Shown here: positions 42,713 to 54,394 of the stretch, piece after piece
How the letters are laid out: every line of letters starts with the position of its first letter
How positions within the stretch are numbered: the first letter of the stretch is position 1
NCBI GenBank assembly: GCA_947044405.1
Contig: CAMRHE010000018.1
Span: 930,001 to 994,000, forward strand
Reading direction: 5' to 3'
Source: Leptodactylus fallax
Taxonomy: Eukaryota; Chordata; Amphibia; Anura; Leptodactylidae
Length of the DNA: 64,000 bases
The notes under the pieces: model-generated
Told to the model about the DNA's origin: nothing
The model's input: the letters and a program-made list of their open reading frames with translations, nothing else
The model's database searches: none
Position numbers and translations under genes: made by a program

Positions 42713-42964
42713 TGGAGGGAGTTGAGGGGGGACGGAGTAGGGACAGCAGGACTACCAAAGAAACAAACTTCCGAACTTTAATGATCCGCAAGCCGTGAAT
42801 GTGCACATTACCTAAGTAAAGTGTGGAAAACTCCTGATTCTGCACTTTAACGGAGCAAATCAGTTAATCTGCACATTACCTAGGTAATGTGCACATTCAC
42901 TGATTTCGCACTTTAACGGTAACATATATACAGTATATGTATGATAAATTTATATTGCTTTAAT

Positions 42965-43085
42965 CTATCCAGGGAGTGAGAGAGGGAGGGGGAGAGAGTG
43001 ATAGGGGAAGGTAGTGTGAGTCAGCTGTGAGCAAAGAGCAATGCATCATGGTAGTTGTAGGATAAAAGAACAGGAAGCTTTTTTT
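42965..43085. repeat. Fragment of the type Y TTAA element arm
   Basis: 'gagagagggagggggagaga', 'tagtgtgagtcagctgtgag' and 'gaacaggaagct' match 15365-15500. Confidence 0.65.
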
Positions 43086-44355
43086 TTTACTGTTTTTGTA
43101 ACTCTTTTATATCCATAAGGTATATCTATTTCACAAGTCATATTTGGAATATTTTTATAAAATTTCTAATTTAGTTTGTGTGCTTTTATTTTATTGAAAC
43201 ATTGTTCCAGTTTATGCCAATAAGGTTCTCTCATAGCTGGTTAAAATTGGCTACGTTTAAATTTAGTGTTTTTGTAGCCCCTGTACTTAACATCTTATTC
43301 CCTTCCCAACATCCACCTTTATAGTACAGCAGATGACAGATCTTTAACTATGGTGCCCACTCATAACTTGGCAGTAATGCCTGCGATCACAGTCCCTGAA
43401 GCATTAACTCTTTGTAAAGTAACTGATCCCCTGTTTTCTCCCCATACCTGTAATGGTCCCCTCCTGCCCTCTTGCTTTCACTTTTTATCTGGTTTATATG
43501 ACAGTGTCATGACAACGGTTTGAGGCTAGGTGATTATAACTGTTATTTTTACTCATTTTACCTGGGTCTCCACCTGTTAGACTGTTAATTAAACATATGG
43601 GAAAATTTGGGTTAAATCCAGTTCGATTCAGATCGGTTTGCTCATCCTATCATTTCTAATTCCTTCATCTTATCAGTATGGCTTATGACATTAGTATACA
43701 TATACTTTATCCTTATCTGTACTCCTCTTTTCTATAGTAACTGTTCCCACACCACAATTACTTTGACCCAGTTTTCTGTCTACACTGTCCTATACATGTG
43801 CTGTTGCCATCCACCCAGATCTCTAGTTTAAACACTCTTCAACCTTCAAGCCATCTTCTCCCCAACATAGCTGCACCATCACATTTGAGGTGCAGACAAT
43901 CCCTAGTATATAACCTGTAACCCACAGCAACAATGGCCTAGTTCTCACGAGAACTCTTCCTTCCTACATCAGTTCTTCAGCCATTAATTTACCTCCCTAA
44001 TATCCCACTGCCTCTCTGTGTTACACATGGTACAGGTAGAATATCTGAAAATAATACCTATGAGTACCTTGCCCAAAGCTTTTAGTGCAAGACCCTGAAT
44101 TAATTTTTAAGGACCTTGTACATGCCTCTAACATAGTTATTTGTTCAAATGTGCGCCATGACTGCTGGGTCCTAACCAGCCCAGTCCAGTAATCTATCAA
44201 CTGGATTGATCATAAATCAGACTCAAGCACCACAAAGAAATTGCACTGTTACCCTAGGAACTGAATCTCTGCACTTACTGCATGCTACTGCATATGGTGG
44301 CACTATTTAAGCAAGCAAAATAAATAAATAAATCCATTAAAATCTATATTTAATA
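43086..44355. other. Single-copy sequence, no gene recognised
   Basis: About 1.27 kb without repeats or convincing coding frames; GC content slightly higher than neighbours (many 'cct' and 'ccc' runs). Confidence 0.5.
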
Positions 44356-44610
44356 GAGAAAATGCAGCCTTGCAGCACTAGAGTTCTGGCTTCGAATCCT
44401 GCCAGGGACAACATCTGCAAGGCGTTTGTATGTTCTCCCCGTGTTTGCGTGGGTTTCCTCCGAGTACTCCGGTTTCCTCCCAAACTCCAAAGACATACTG
44501 ATAGGAAATGTAGATTGTGAGCCCTATATGGGACAGTGACTGTCAATGTCTGTAAAGCGCTGCGGAATATGATGGCGCTATACAAGTAAGTTAAATAAAG
44601 AAAATATAAC
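44356..44610 (+). mobile_element. tRNA-derived SINE (V-SINE-like core), 5'-truncated
   Basis: The tRNA-like head retains a B box (GGCTTCGAATCC at about 44388). Then comes the vertebrate V-SINE-type core 'gtatgttctccccgtgtttg', 'cgtgggtttcctcc', 'ctccggtttcctcccaaact', followed by an L2-like 3' tail ('gtaaagcgctgcggaatatg', 'ggcgctatacaagtaa') and an A-rich end. The tail means it used an L2-type LINE for mobility. The A box and 5' end are lost. Confidence 0.87.
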
Positions 44611-45892
44611 ATTTTTGTAAAGCAACAGTAAAAAACTAAAAGCAAAACAAAGTATTTTCATGTGTCTGTCTCTCCTATTTCCTTTGTAAATGCCATTCAC
44701 TTGTTTTGGGAATGATAAACAGCACTTTGAGGACTATGTGAAAGTCTGGCTTCCTGTATAATGGGTGCATGGTATTATGCTGCATTATTTCTCTTTGCCA
44801 GACACAAGTTATGTATCTAAACAGGGAAGATCTCTGACTCTGAGGGTATTTAGAGTAATTGATGTCATACTATGTCAAAGCAATTTAAAAAGGGAGAAAA
44901 GAAACTGCTAAAAGCAGAGTCAAACAGGGTAAAAGCAGGTTCAAAGAACATAGCTGAACTTACAGGCAAAAAAGCCACAGTTCTACAACTGCAAAACAAA
45001 ATCCCTGGCAGGAATGTTCAGATTAATTAATGTCATACAGTGTGTTCAAGCAATATGAGATTCCAAGGCAGCATCAATGGAAGAAAGGGTATATTTGTCA
45101 AACCGTGATATTTTCCCACATGGGATGTAATCATTTTATAAACCATCATTATTTTTGAGGCCTGAGTAATCAAAATGTCTTAAATTACCCCCCATGATTT
45201 GATGAATTATCCCCCTTAGAAATATGTAACAAGATAAATGTTCTTATATGAGATGTTACCTATTTCATCATTATAGCTTAAACTAATGTTAATGAATATA
45301 TACATATTCTATATATTTATACACACAGCGGGGTTCAACATTCTGACACCTCATTGATAATCTGGGATTTTCTTTATTTACCTCTGAAAATATGATGAAA
45401 GTTTACAATTTTGAAGTTAAAACAATAGAAAGTTATTAAAGAATGTCTGCATCTCTCATTGTAACTTTGTACATACCATTGTGTCTGATAACAGTGAATC
45501 ATTGCATTTCCAAAAACAGATCATAGAGTCTGTGCCATATTGGCCCAGGCCACATCTGCCTATATATATATATATACAGTATAGTACAGAGGATGTTGTC
45601 AAGGGGTTAAAGGCTATGTACCTAAGCTCTCATTTTCTTTCTCTAAAAAAAAATAAAAATGCTTAGCTTTGATTACAATTAGAAATATTACAAAGGTCCA
45701 AATAGGAGGGAGGACTGACCAAAACACTGGCTGTATTTTGCAAGTTGAAATCAACATCTTTAAAGATGGAGAGATGGCCAAACAGCACTCATCTTCCTGG
45801 TGTTTTGCAGCATTATTTGAAATGTAATGGCAAATCCAAAGCTATAGGGACTATGGGTGTGAGTCACTGAATTCAGTGGAGTCAAAACCACT
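44611..45892. other. Single-copy sequence, no gene recognised
   Basis: AT-rich. Two weakly similar segments ('taattgatgtcatactatgtc' at about 44857 and 'ttaatgtcatacagtgtg' at about 45027) may be an old duplication. A (TA)n run lies at 45561-45575. Confidence 0.45.
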
Positions 45893-46108
45893 TTAAGGCT
45901 AAGACCCCACGTAGTGAGACACAGCAAAAAAAACGCAGCGGAAACGCATCAAGTTTTTTTTTTCGCAACATTTTGCACAGAAAGTATGCAGACTTTCTGC
46001 CCCTGAAAACTCAGCTTTGCTGCTGCGTATTTTTTTCTGCAATGTGTGGATGGGATTCGCAGGTAATGTAAAACACAACATCTTCGCATTGTGGGACCTC
46101 AGCCTTAA
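45893..46108. mobile_element. Palindromic MITE, GGCTAAG family, copy 4
   Basis: TTAA at 45893 and 46105. Ends 'ggctaagaccccacgtagtg' and 'cattgtgggacctcagcc'. Inner text 'cagcggaaacgcatc' and 'tgctgcgtatttttttctgc' is shared with 8203-8476 and 30640-30942. Confidence 0.84.
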
Positions 46109-46599
46109 ACAGCCCAAAGAGGAAATGCTTCTGTGTTTTGGGGATACAGATAGGAAAGAGAGAGGACATCAGAGAGAGAGAATGAGAGATAGTAAAACAC
46201 AGTATACAGACAGATAGTGGATAAGTGTCAGTGAGTGTTTTTTATAGTTAGGAAAAGAGAATAGTTAGATTTACGATAATATGATAGAGAAGGAGTTTAG
46301 TTTAGCGTGATAGCAGTCAGTGTCACTGTGTTATACAAGTAATCAGTCTTCATGGAATCATTCACAAATGTTCAATGATATTAATACTGGTGTTGATAAC
46401 GTGCCACTGTCACTATTTTTTTGTGTATATATAATAGTGTCAAAACTGATGTATTGTTCTGCACCAAGCACTTATACAGTGCTGTGATACTGCAGTCTGT
46501 GTCCAAGTGACATTTTTTTTTTTCACATAAATTTACCTCCTATGTCGAACTTAACCAAACAAAAAGAGCAGCAACAATACAGCGCACTGTTAGCAGACA
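46109..46599. other. No recognised feature
   Basis: Includes a (GA)-rich stretch at 46155-46195 and otherwise AT-rich single-copy text. Confidence 0.4.
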
Positions 46600-46769
46600 G
46601 ACTGTGTGTCTTCTGAATTCTATTTTTTATAACTATAGACATTGTGGTGAGAAGAACCAGCCCTGGTTCAGAGGTGACTCATTTAAAAATAAAATATATG
46701 GTAAAAGACAGTGTGGCAATGGACAAAGCTATGCCAAGTCACAGTTGTTCATTGCCTCCTTAGCCTCTA

Positions 46770-47130
46770 CCGGTGCTACAACTACAACAAGTAGCTGAAG
46801 CAGCACCACCAGCTAATATAGTATGGAACCTGCTGTGCCAACCAGATGCATATCAGCAAATGGATACATACCACCTGAAAACATTCCTGAAAAATGTCCT
46901 TTCTTTGGCAGATGCCATAAGACCTGCCCCAGTGGACATCTGGGTTTGCAGACTGGACCAGTGGCAGGAACTGGCTCAGTTTGCCATTTGTATACTGTCT
47001 TGCCTACCCTCTGTTGCAGAGAGAGTGTATTTAGCATGGTGGGTGGCATTGTCACATGAAAGCAGATAAAAGTGTCCTTCAAAAGTGTGGAAAAAAATTA
47101 CTTTTGTGAAAACTAATGAGGAATGGATCT
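46770..47130 (+). pseudogene. hAT-superfamily transposase C-terminal dimerisation region, decayed
   Basis: Two overlapping plus-strand frames together read like the end of a hAT transposase: LQQVAEAAPPANIVWN, a YLE/NIPE-type block, PVDIWVCRLDQWQELAQFAICILSCLPS, then SVAERV followed in the other frame by FSMVGGIVT, and KVSFKSVEK-ITFVKTNEEWI. The ERVFS--GGIVT pattern followed by a VEK--F-K-N-EW block is the hAT dimerisation signature. There is one frameshift at the ERV/FSM step and an in-frame TGA after GGIVT. No BED finger or DDE core was seen. It is a fossil and probably not the source of the hAT MITEs nearby. Confidence 0.78.
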
Positions 47131-47787
47131 GTGAGGATGTGTGGGCACTAAGGACTATTATACTCTCCTTAGGGCCAGTATAATGCTCCTGAGTGCCCCT
47201 AGAGATCAGCAAGCAAAAGTAACGTATCTCTGCAGACAGCAGGGATGATTTCTGATCCCTGCCACTGCTGTTCTAATGTATCAGGCTTAGGGGGTAATGG
47301 CCGGGAGAAGAGTGTTTCTTCTGGTCCCTGTCATTATTAAGGGCTAGGAGGCAGGAGTCAAGATAGTTGGTAGCTGTCGACCATGTACAACAGCTGCCGT
47401 ATGGAGAGTACAGCTTCTTTTCTTCTCCACAGCACTGATCTGATAGATCGGTGTGGGGCAGGGAGGGAGAGAACTGTACCGATGCACAGCTCTCTGTGTG
47501 AACAGGAAAAGTGCTTTATCAGCATCAGCACTCTACTCGATCATTATGGAAGCAACTTTGATCTATAAAATGCAGGGACTTTTAGCAAGATTTTTCCTTA
47601 CTAAAAAGTGTGTCTTATTGTTAAAAAAATATGTTTTGTTTTGTTTTTCTTCTGATATCACCCTGTGTTTGTAAACACTGGCAGACATCTGCCACCTAAA
47701 AGGAATAATTTTGCGACTGTTTTTAATTTTAAAAAGCAGAAAAAATGAAATAGTGCTAATCCTTAGTGTTAAAATTTTTTTGAAAGG
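47131..47787. other. No recognised feature
   Basis: May contain further remnants of the hAT element. Short open frames (61-73 codons) show no domains. Confidence 0.4.
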
Positions 47788-47795
47788 GGTTGGAT

Positions 47796-48241
47796 CAGGG
47801 CTGTTTTAATACATCAGTGGGCCCAGTTCAAACTTTTCCTAAGTGGGACCTCAAACACATACTTAAAATTTAATGTCCCCTCAAGTAGCCCTCACATAAT
47901 GCCTCTTGCCCCCTCAGTCACCATCGATATATATTACATAGAAGTAAAAAAAAAAAAGTTATGCTCACCTAACCCCATATCCACGAATCCGATTGCAGGC
48001 TCCGTCTGTAGTGATGTGCGCTGAAGCCTGAATAGTGGAGCATAGAATTGATAGCTCTGTGCTCCACCATTGTATTGAACTCTATCTGCGTCCTAAGGCT
48101 GCAGATAGTGTTGAAATCGCTACCTACCTGCAGTAACAGTGGAGCAGCACCTGAAATGTGAGACTGTCTCGCTCAATCAGAGTTGGCTACCGTAGGGCCC
48201 AGTGTGAATGCTCCTTTTGCCCTATGATTAAAATGGCCCTG
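47796..48241. mobile_element. hAT-type MITE, 8-bp TSD GGTTGGA(T/A)
   Basis: 446 bp, starting CAGGGCTGTTTTAAT and ending in the inverted ATTAAAATGGCCCTG. The flanks GGTTGGAT (47788-47795) and GGTTGGAA (48242-48249) give an 8-bp duplication with one mismatch, as expected for hAT. The subterminal 'gtgggcccagttc' / 'gggcccagtgtg' arms also pair. Non-coding. Confidence 0.85.
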
Positions 48242-48249
48242 GGTTGGAA

Positions 48250-49137
48250 GCAGTTGGAGGAGTGTCATACATGATTTTTCAGGGCACTTTTGATTCAGAT
48301 CAAATTTATTCAGACTTGAATCTGATTCTAAATTAATTTCTGGAAATGTGCTCATCTCTAGTAGCAACTTGTTGAAAGTCGCAGAATCAAGCATATTTAA
48401 TATAGGAAGATGTAAACCTCCAACTGAAGTACTTGGAGAGATTTGACATTTGGAAGATGTTACATGTTAAGGCTTCTTGCACACATATATTTTTCAGGAG
48501 TTTTTTGGGCGGCTTTGGGTTGGCATTTCTTGGTCACACTTTGTTCGTCATGCATATTTTCTGGCATTTTTCAATATACAGAAGTGTAGAAAAAAGACTG
48601 AAAAATGTTGTAAATTATAGTAAATCTGCTTCCCTGGCCCACCTAAATTTCTGTTGCGTTCTGCCCACTGTCTAATAAAGTGACACAGGAGCTGAGATGA
48701 GCCACTATGGGACAGAAATGCCCCAAGTTGACACATTATAGGCTCAGTAGCATATATGGGCAAATGTGGGCTAGTGTTTCATAAAATTCTATTGGCCAGC
48801 ATGGACACTGGACACTACGTTTTTAAGGTTGCTAAATTATCCAAACAAAATTTCCAATCATTCCAGCAGCTATCTAATAGTGATATCAAACTGTAACACC
48901 CATGGTTATGGTGCACATTAGAGTTTGGTAGATGGTCCATAAAAATTAATTCAGGTATTTAAGTCATTAGCTTAAGCAAGTGAGACATGACTAGTTGACA
49001 GCTACAGTATGACTGGGCTGTTAGTTTATAGCTTATTTAGAAAAGAGCGTATAGATAAGAAGCAGGGAGTGGTTTGCTTATATATAAAATCCTGCCTTAA
49101 ATCCATTTTGTGAGGTAAATAAAAAAAAGCAGTCATT
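48250..49137. other. No recognised feature
   Basis: About 890 bp, AT-rich and non-repetitive, with no supported coding frame. Confidence 0.45.
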
Positions 49138-50203
49138 AACTAAAAAAATGCACCACGAGTTTTTAGAATTGAATGAAACTTTCTAGGTATCAATGTAATG
49201 ATGATATATGCAAGTGATTACAATATTAGAGTGAAAGGATAAGTTTTTGGGAAAACTGTACAATTGAAAGAAGACTCATGTACCTTGCTAGGATGCTTCT
49301 AGCATGAATACAAGATGAGATAAGGTTGGATGTGGAGGCATACAGGCTCTGTATGGTATCATGTTGCACATTTGCCCAAAGATGTTGCAGCTAGGCTTGT
49401 TGATCATGCACACTCATAGCTTGCCAAAGCTGGAGTCCCAGCTGGTCTGGTAAATGCTCAAATGGTGATAAATCTGGTGACCGGGAAGACAAGGAGGTGT
49501 TGTAATCAGGCAGATACATTGCTGGGAAATCCTTGCTGTGTGTGGGTGAGCATTATCCTGCGGAGAAGTGCCAGTTGGAATTTTTGGCAACAGATGTGTC
49601 TTGTAAATATTTCTGAATTGGTAGTGCCCCTTGTATCACTACTAGGGGCGACCGACTGTCAAATGCAATGTCTCCCCTTATCATCACAGCAGCTGTTGGG
49701 GCAGTGTATCAATCCACAGCAGTGGCAGGACTGAAGCTCTCACCATATTCAAACCTGATTGTCATCAGGTCCCAAAAAGAGATCCCGAAAAGAACCTGGA
49801 TTCAACAATATGTTTACAGTTTGTAGCAACAGGTAGTTCAAAACATCCAATTTCAGATGGGCAATTCATCGAAATGCACATCCTTCTTCTTTCAGCCAAA
49901 TGATGCATCTCCCACCCTCTCAAAGTGTTTAAACTGGGCAGAATGTCTTGGTGCCATTGTAGAGGCATGTCCAGTAGACAAGGATCTCTCACCAAAGGAT
50001 ACAATACGAATAAGTAACCTGTGAGAACCTTTTTATTGGGAAGCAAGTAAAGCATTTTTGCACCCTCTTGTGGCAGGGTCCAGTGTCTAATCAGACTACA
50101 CCTGTAATCATTTTCATATGTTCATGAGACATAACTGCATGCCGAATTTTGCAGCAATCTGATATTTCTAACTGGATGCATTGTCTTTTTGTCAATGAGT
50201 GTA
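49138..50203 (-). mobile_element. Degenerate mariner/Tc1-type element
   Basis: The right end 'tgtctttttgtcaatgagtg' followed by TA (50202) is a plausible terminus; the left end near 49138 ('aaaaaaatgcaccacgag') is less clear. The minus strand carries an eroded DDE transposase. Different from Tc1 families A and B and from the 17.8-kb family. Confidence 0.72.
49340..49830 (-). pseudogene. Mariner/Tc1-type transposase remnant
   Basis: Blocks seen across shifting frames on the minus strand: PATAVD followed by a stop and YTAPTAAVMIRGDIAFDSRSP (about 49640-49720), then NAHPHT-type text around the second catalytic Asp (about 49550), and SPDLSPFEHL near 49480, where the family has a PDLSPIEH-W motif containing the catalytic Glu. 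At least four stops and several frameshifts. The first catalytic Asp region is near 49790. An old, dead copy. Confidence 0.75.
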
Positions 50204-50249
50204 TTTTGAGCCCATATGGGTAGAAATAAGGAGAAGGATAAATAATACA

Positions 50250-50335
50250 AAAAGAAAGGGCAAATAGATGAGACAGCAAATGCTATTGAAGCAATAATAA
50301 TGGGGGACTTCAACTACCCTGATAGAAATTTGGGG
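50250..50335 (+). pseudogene. LINE endonuclease fragment (GDFNYPD motif)
   Basis: One frame reads DETANAIEAIIMGDFNYPDRN. The IIMGDFN-PD motif is the catalytic core of the apurinic-type endonuclease of CR1/L1-group LINEs. Only about 25 codons can be recognised, so clade and extent are unknown. Confidence 0.5.
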
Positions 50336-52121
50336 TGGGGCCCCATTACAGATTTTGCACTGGGTCCCAGGAGTTTCAAGTTATGATTCTGCCTCGGGCA
50401 ACTGTATATTTGAAAGATGGTTGTGGTGTGATGGGTAAGACACAAGGTGTCCCTGTGCAAAATCTTTTTAAATATATCCAGAAAGCTTTCATTAATCCTT
50501 AACATTGCTACATACAGTGAAGTCATAACAATGTTCTTAATTATTAAAACTGCAGAATTCTCCACTAGCTGCTGCTGCTGTGAATGTTAGATTAATGGAA
50601 TTTTACTGTATGCTTACTTTTTGCTGTTTGCTTGTTGGACCCATTTAATACATACATAGCTCCAACTGCAGCATTTAGATATATACTGAATTAACTTAAA
50701 AGCTGTGGCTTGCAAAAAATGAGAAAGCATTGTAGCTGCGTAGAATAAAGTACAAGGCTTTACTGATGAAACAACCTGAAACAGCATTATCTGCCAACTA
50801 TTTCAGGAATCCATAGGTTGGAAACTCTTTAGAAGCAGAATCCCTTAATGCAACTTTCCTTCTGCCTTTCTGGATCTCTAAAATATATTTTCTGTTATAC
50901 AGAACTTCTGAAAGCACAGCCGAGAGACTCTAACCTGATAACAGTTCTATACCAGTGCTGCCCAGAGATATGAGAGAGACTCCCTTATGATACAAGAACT
51001 GCCAACCAAGTATTGAACTTGCCAAGGAAAGGTGATAAGAGTCAAAGCAAAATTAGAAAATGCCTAAAGAAACATAAAAAAGGTGCATTAGATCTCTGTA
51101 ATAAACTCTGGGAACAATTTATGATACATGCCAAGAAGTTTTCCAGCTGCCTGCAGTACGGGGAATAAAACTGTAAAACCTGAAATGATCCAGTTGAGTC
51201 AATTGTTTTTTATTGCCGGGATGTACTATTATTTCTAAATTTTGTTCGGCTAGTGCATAATTCTGCCATTTTAATAATTAAAGCAAATCATTATTAGTGT
51301 TTTGGCGTTTGAAGCCAGCAATTCTGTACTTTGGATTCATGAATGTTTTCTCTCTGAAGGTTATGTCAGAGTGACCCTATAATAGAACATATGACACTGT
51401 TTAAAATCCAATAAATGAACACAAAATGATATAAACTAATGTACTTGTTTAAAAACAGTGGGGGAGACTTATCAAGGGTAATTTGCACCAAAGGACCGTG
51501 CAACATGCTGTGCACCACATTTTTATAACTTAAGGTTTAAGGTCACGGAAGGTCTTTTGTAATATTAGCTCTGAAGTGTTTTGTAGAAACAGTAAGTAAG
51601 AAAGACATGGGTACATGTACTAGACATGGGTGACAGTGTCACTTTACATTTTGGGCAAATGATTCTTATATGCTGTAAAATTCTATACATCCAAGCACTA
51701 ATCATTTAGGGCCTGACCAAGGTTGGTACTTGCATCTAGACAATTTGCTGAGGGCCACCTCCACAATTCCTACCATATAATACTTGGCTAATGTAAGCCA
51801 GCTATACAAATAGATAATCCAATGTTGACAAAAAGAATACTCTCTAAAATTACTATTTTGAGCCTTGAGGTCTAAAAATGTATTTCATTATTGTCCTGAC
51901 ATATTCCAACAGTTCTAACTTTTTTTTGTTGGTGTAACTGTAAAAAGCCTTATTTTGGTAGAAAACATTTTCATTATATTTATATGCATCCATATTTGCA
52001 TCTTTTCCCAATTCTGTTCCCTTTCCCTATTTCAAAGCTCACTTTAGCATACAGAAATACAAGGGCTAAATTCATTGTGTCAGTCTAAGTAGATTAACCA
52101 TCACAAGAACATTAAGCATAT
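50336..52121. other. Mostly single-copy sequence
   Basis: No gene or transposon recognised. 51050-51420 is complex, non-repetitive text with TAATTA cores ('ccattttaataattaaagca') and may be conserved non-coding DNA; this is a guess from composition only. Confidence 0.4.
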
Positions 52122-52886
52122 TTAACCACTTCTGTACCAGGCCAGTTTCACATTTTCGGGTTTTTCGTATGTGCGGTTTTGGGGGCTGTAACATTTATAT
52201 CATATGCATTATTCAACTAATTTCTGCGTCTTTTCTCGGTGACACATAGGGCTTTATTTTTATGTTGTTTTTATTGTTGCATGTGTTTTAATTTTTTTTT
52301 ATATCCAGGAAAATATAAACAAAAGAGGAGGGAAAATGTGTCTGTTTTTCACTTTTCATTTTTTTTTTATTTAATAACACAAACTGCTACTAAAAAACTT
52401 TATAAAATAGTTTTTCTTCTTCGTTACGGTAATTTTTATTTTTTATGGTGTCGTCGAGGGAGGGGCTATAACCTGTAATAAGGACATTTTATTGGCGTAT
52501 TATTTTATTTATTTTTAAAATTATTTTATTTACACTTTTTTATTCATTTTTTTTATTTATTTATTTTTACATTGTGTCCCCATAAGTTCATAATAGACCT
52601 TTGGAGACATCTGATTACTTTTTTTTTTTTTTTTTTTGTGAGGGAAGGCTGATTTCCCCTGTAACTGAGGCTGGTACATTTAGCCCCATTTGCAGGAGGA
52701 ATACAGCCTCCGGCACGTTACTATAGAGCTGATCTGGGTCCTGTAGGACCCAGCAGCTCTTACAGATGCTGATCATGTGACCGCTGGGTCAGAGGGGAGC
52801 CGTATCATGGCGGCGCCCATAGCACTGTATACAGTACTTATTGAGCGCTGTATACACAGTGATCGGGAAGGCAGGGAAGGTAATAA
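52122..52886. mobile_element. TTAA-type element, 'ttaaccacttc' family, copy 3 (inverted)
   Basis: TTAA at 52122, then CCACTTCTGTACCAGGCC. The A/T-rich middle and GC-rich end ('gcagctcttacagatgctg', 'gatcatgtgaccgctgggtc') are the inverse of 36057-37003. The right terminus is lost at about 52886, where Penelope-like leader sequence starts. Confidence 0.75.
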
Positions 52887-53250
52887 ACTGCGCAGTACCT
52901 TTGTACTAAGACACTACGCACGTATACTCTGGCACTCCACCTTCTTCTACAGGCTTTTTGGACCAAGCCTACCCAGATTTCCCAGAGCCTTCTATCTGTG
53001 GCATTTATTTGCTTTACTCTTACAGTCAAGCATTCTGAGTCTGATGAAGGACGTATAGGCCGAAACGTCATATAATATACAGCTCTACTTGTCCAAACGT
53101 GTGTTAAATAAACACAAATTATTCTCATGAACATTCGTTGACATGTGAGATCCGTTATTTTACTTGGATGTAAGGGGTGGGACCCTATCTTCACACCTTC
53201 CAAGGAGTGCAGCCTACACCATATATTAGCTAAATTAGCAATGGTCACAC
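52887..53250 (+). mobile_element. Penelope-like element leader with hammerhead-like motif
   Basis: Non-coding sequence with CTGATGA at 53041-53047 and CGAAACGTC at 53061-53069, the two conserved core boxes of a hammerhead ribozyme, separated by a short stem-like GGAC...GGCC. Such motifs are known from the terminal repeats of Penelope-like elements. The surrounding text ('aataaacacaaattattctc') is the likely element end. The assignment depends mainly on this motif. Confidence 0.5.
53041..53069 (+). ncRNA. Hammerhead-ribozyme-like core
   Basis: Order CUGAUGA, stem II candidate (GGAC/GGCC with one mismatch, 5-nt loop), GAAA, then CGUC. The cleavage triplet position and stem I pairing are not convincing by eye, so activity is uncertain. 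Confidence 0.4.
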
Positions 53251-54394
53251 CTGTATTCATTTACAGGTTATGTAAAAAAATCAATAAATATATCTTCTAC
53301 TTTGTCATATTTTATACAATTTGCAAGAATAACACAAAATACTAAACACTAACTTTTATACATGGAATAAAATAAAAGATAAGAAAACGTGACAAAAAAT
53401 AGTTGATGACTCTGTGACGTTGCTAAACTTTAAATGATATGTTAAGAATAGTCTGAAGAACAATGAGCTATTGTTTATTTGTCAGATGTCTCACAGAATG
53501 CATGAAAAGTTATATAGCTTAATAGTTTTCTTTGCCGATGATTAAGTCAAACCTGCAAAAATTTGTTCTAAATCCTCTTAATTTTACATGTTGTTCAAGT
53601 CAATGATATTAAATGCAATTGTATTGTCAAGTCTTGTAAAGAAACCTTCCATCATGCCAGTTATGTAATGGAATATAATATAATAAAATATAGGTTGTTA
53701 TGACACTGAATAAAATATAGTTTTTAAAAATGTATAGTTAGAAAATACATTTCTGTAGAAACACTTATTTTGTGTCACGGAATAGTTTTCAGCCAATATC
53801 AATTGTATAGCACAAACTACCCTTACCTCTAGCGTCAGCTGATATTCTAATCCGTCGAAACATCAGAACAATGGACAAGCAGACCACTAAAATAGCAGTC
53901 ACATATGGAGTTTATGGGGTTCTTTGGGTGTCCATTGTTTTTAAACTGCAGGATTTTTTTTTTCCACCGATTTCAAGTGGATCCTGTGATGGAATCTCCT
54001 AACAGAGACTCCACGATGATGCCATAGACTGGAATCACACATATTTATTTTATGGCATTTTTATATAGCATTTATAGCCAAAGTTAGGAGTATATATAAA
54101 GGAGAGCAGAAGTATCAATCTTCTATATTTTCCTTCCCTTTTTTTAACCAATCCTGGCTTTGGCCTCTAAAGTTGCATCAAAAAGTACCCCTAAAAACTA
54201 TGGGGAATTGGCATTTATCAAAACTGGTATTTTGCATACAGATCTTGGTAATCCCTGCTCTGTCTGAGGATACCACTGATTTATGTCGAGGTGCATGCCT
54301 CCTCATAAATTAGGTGTTTCCTCCAGGAGGCTGTGGACTTACACTGAAATCTATGCCAGCTGGTGCGGATTTCAGGCATCTTTTACACCCAGAT
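53251..54394. other. Single-copy AT-rich sequence
   Basis: About 1.1 kb without recognised repeat or gene. Confidence 0.45.

Larger units (their letters stand above)
41618..42922. mobile_element. DNA element with ACCGTTAAAGTGC ends, containing two other elements
   Basis: Left end 'accgttaaagtgcagaaatcag', right end 'gatttcgcactttaacggt' (42902-42920). Inner arms 'acctaggtaatgtgcacatt' style occur on both sides and fold together. No clear TSD was found. It is split by the pieces at 41905-42130 and 42149-42712. Confidence 0.72.

Noticed and set aside
44380..44405. B-box sequence as a tRNA gene
   Set aside because: No A box, anticodon arm or cloverleaf; it is the head of a truncated SINE.
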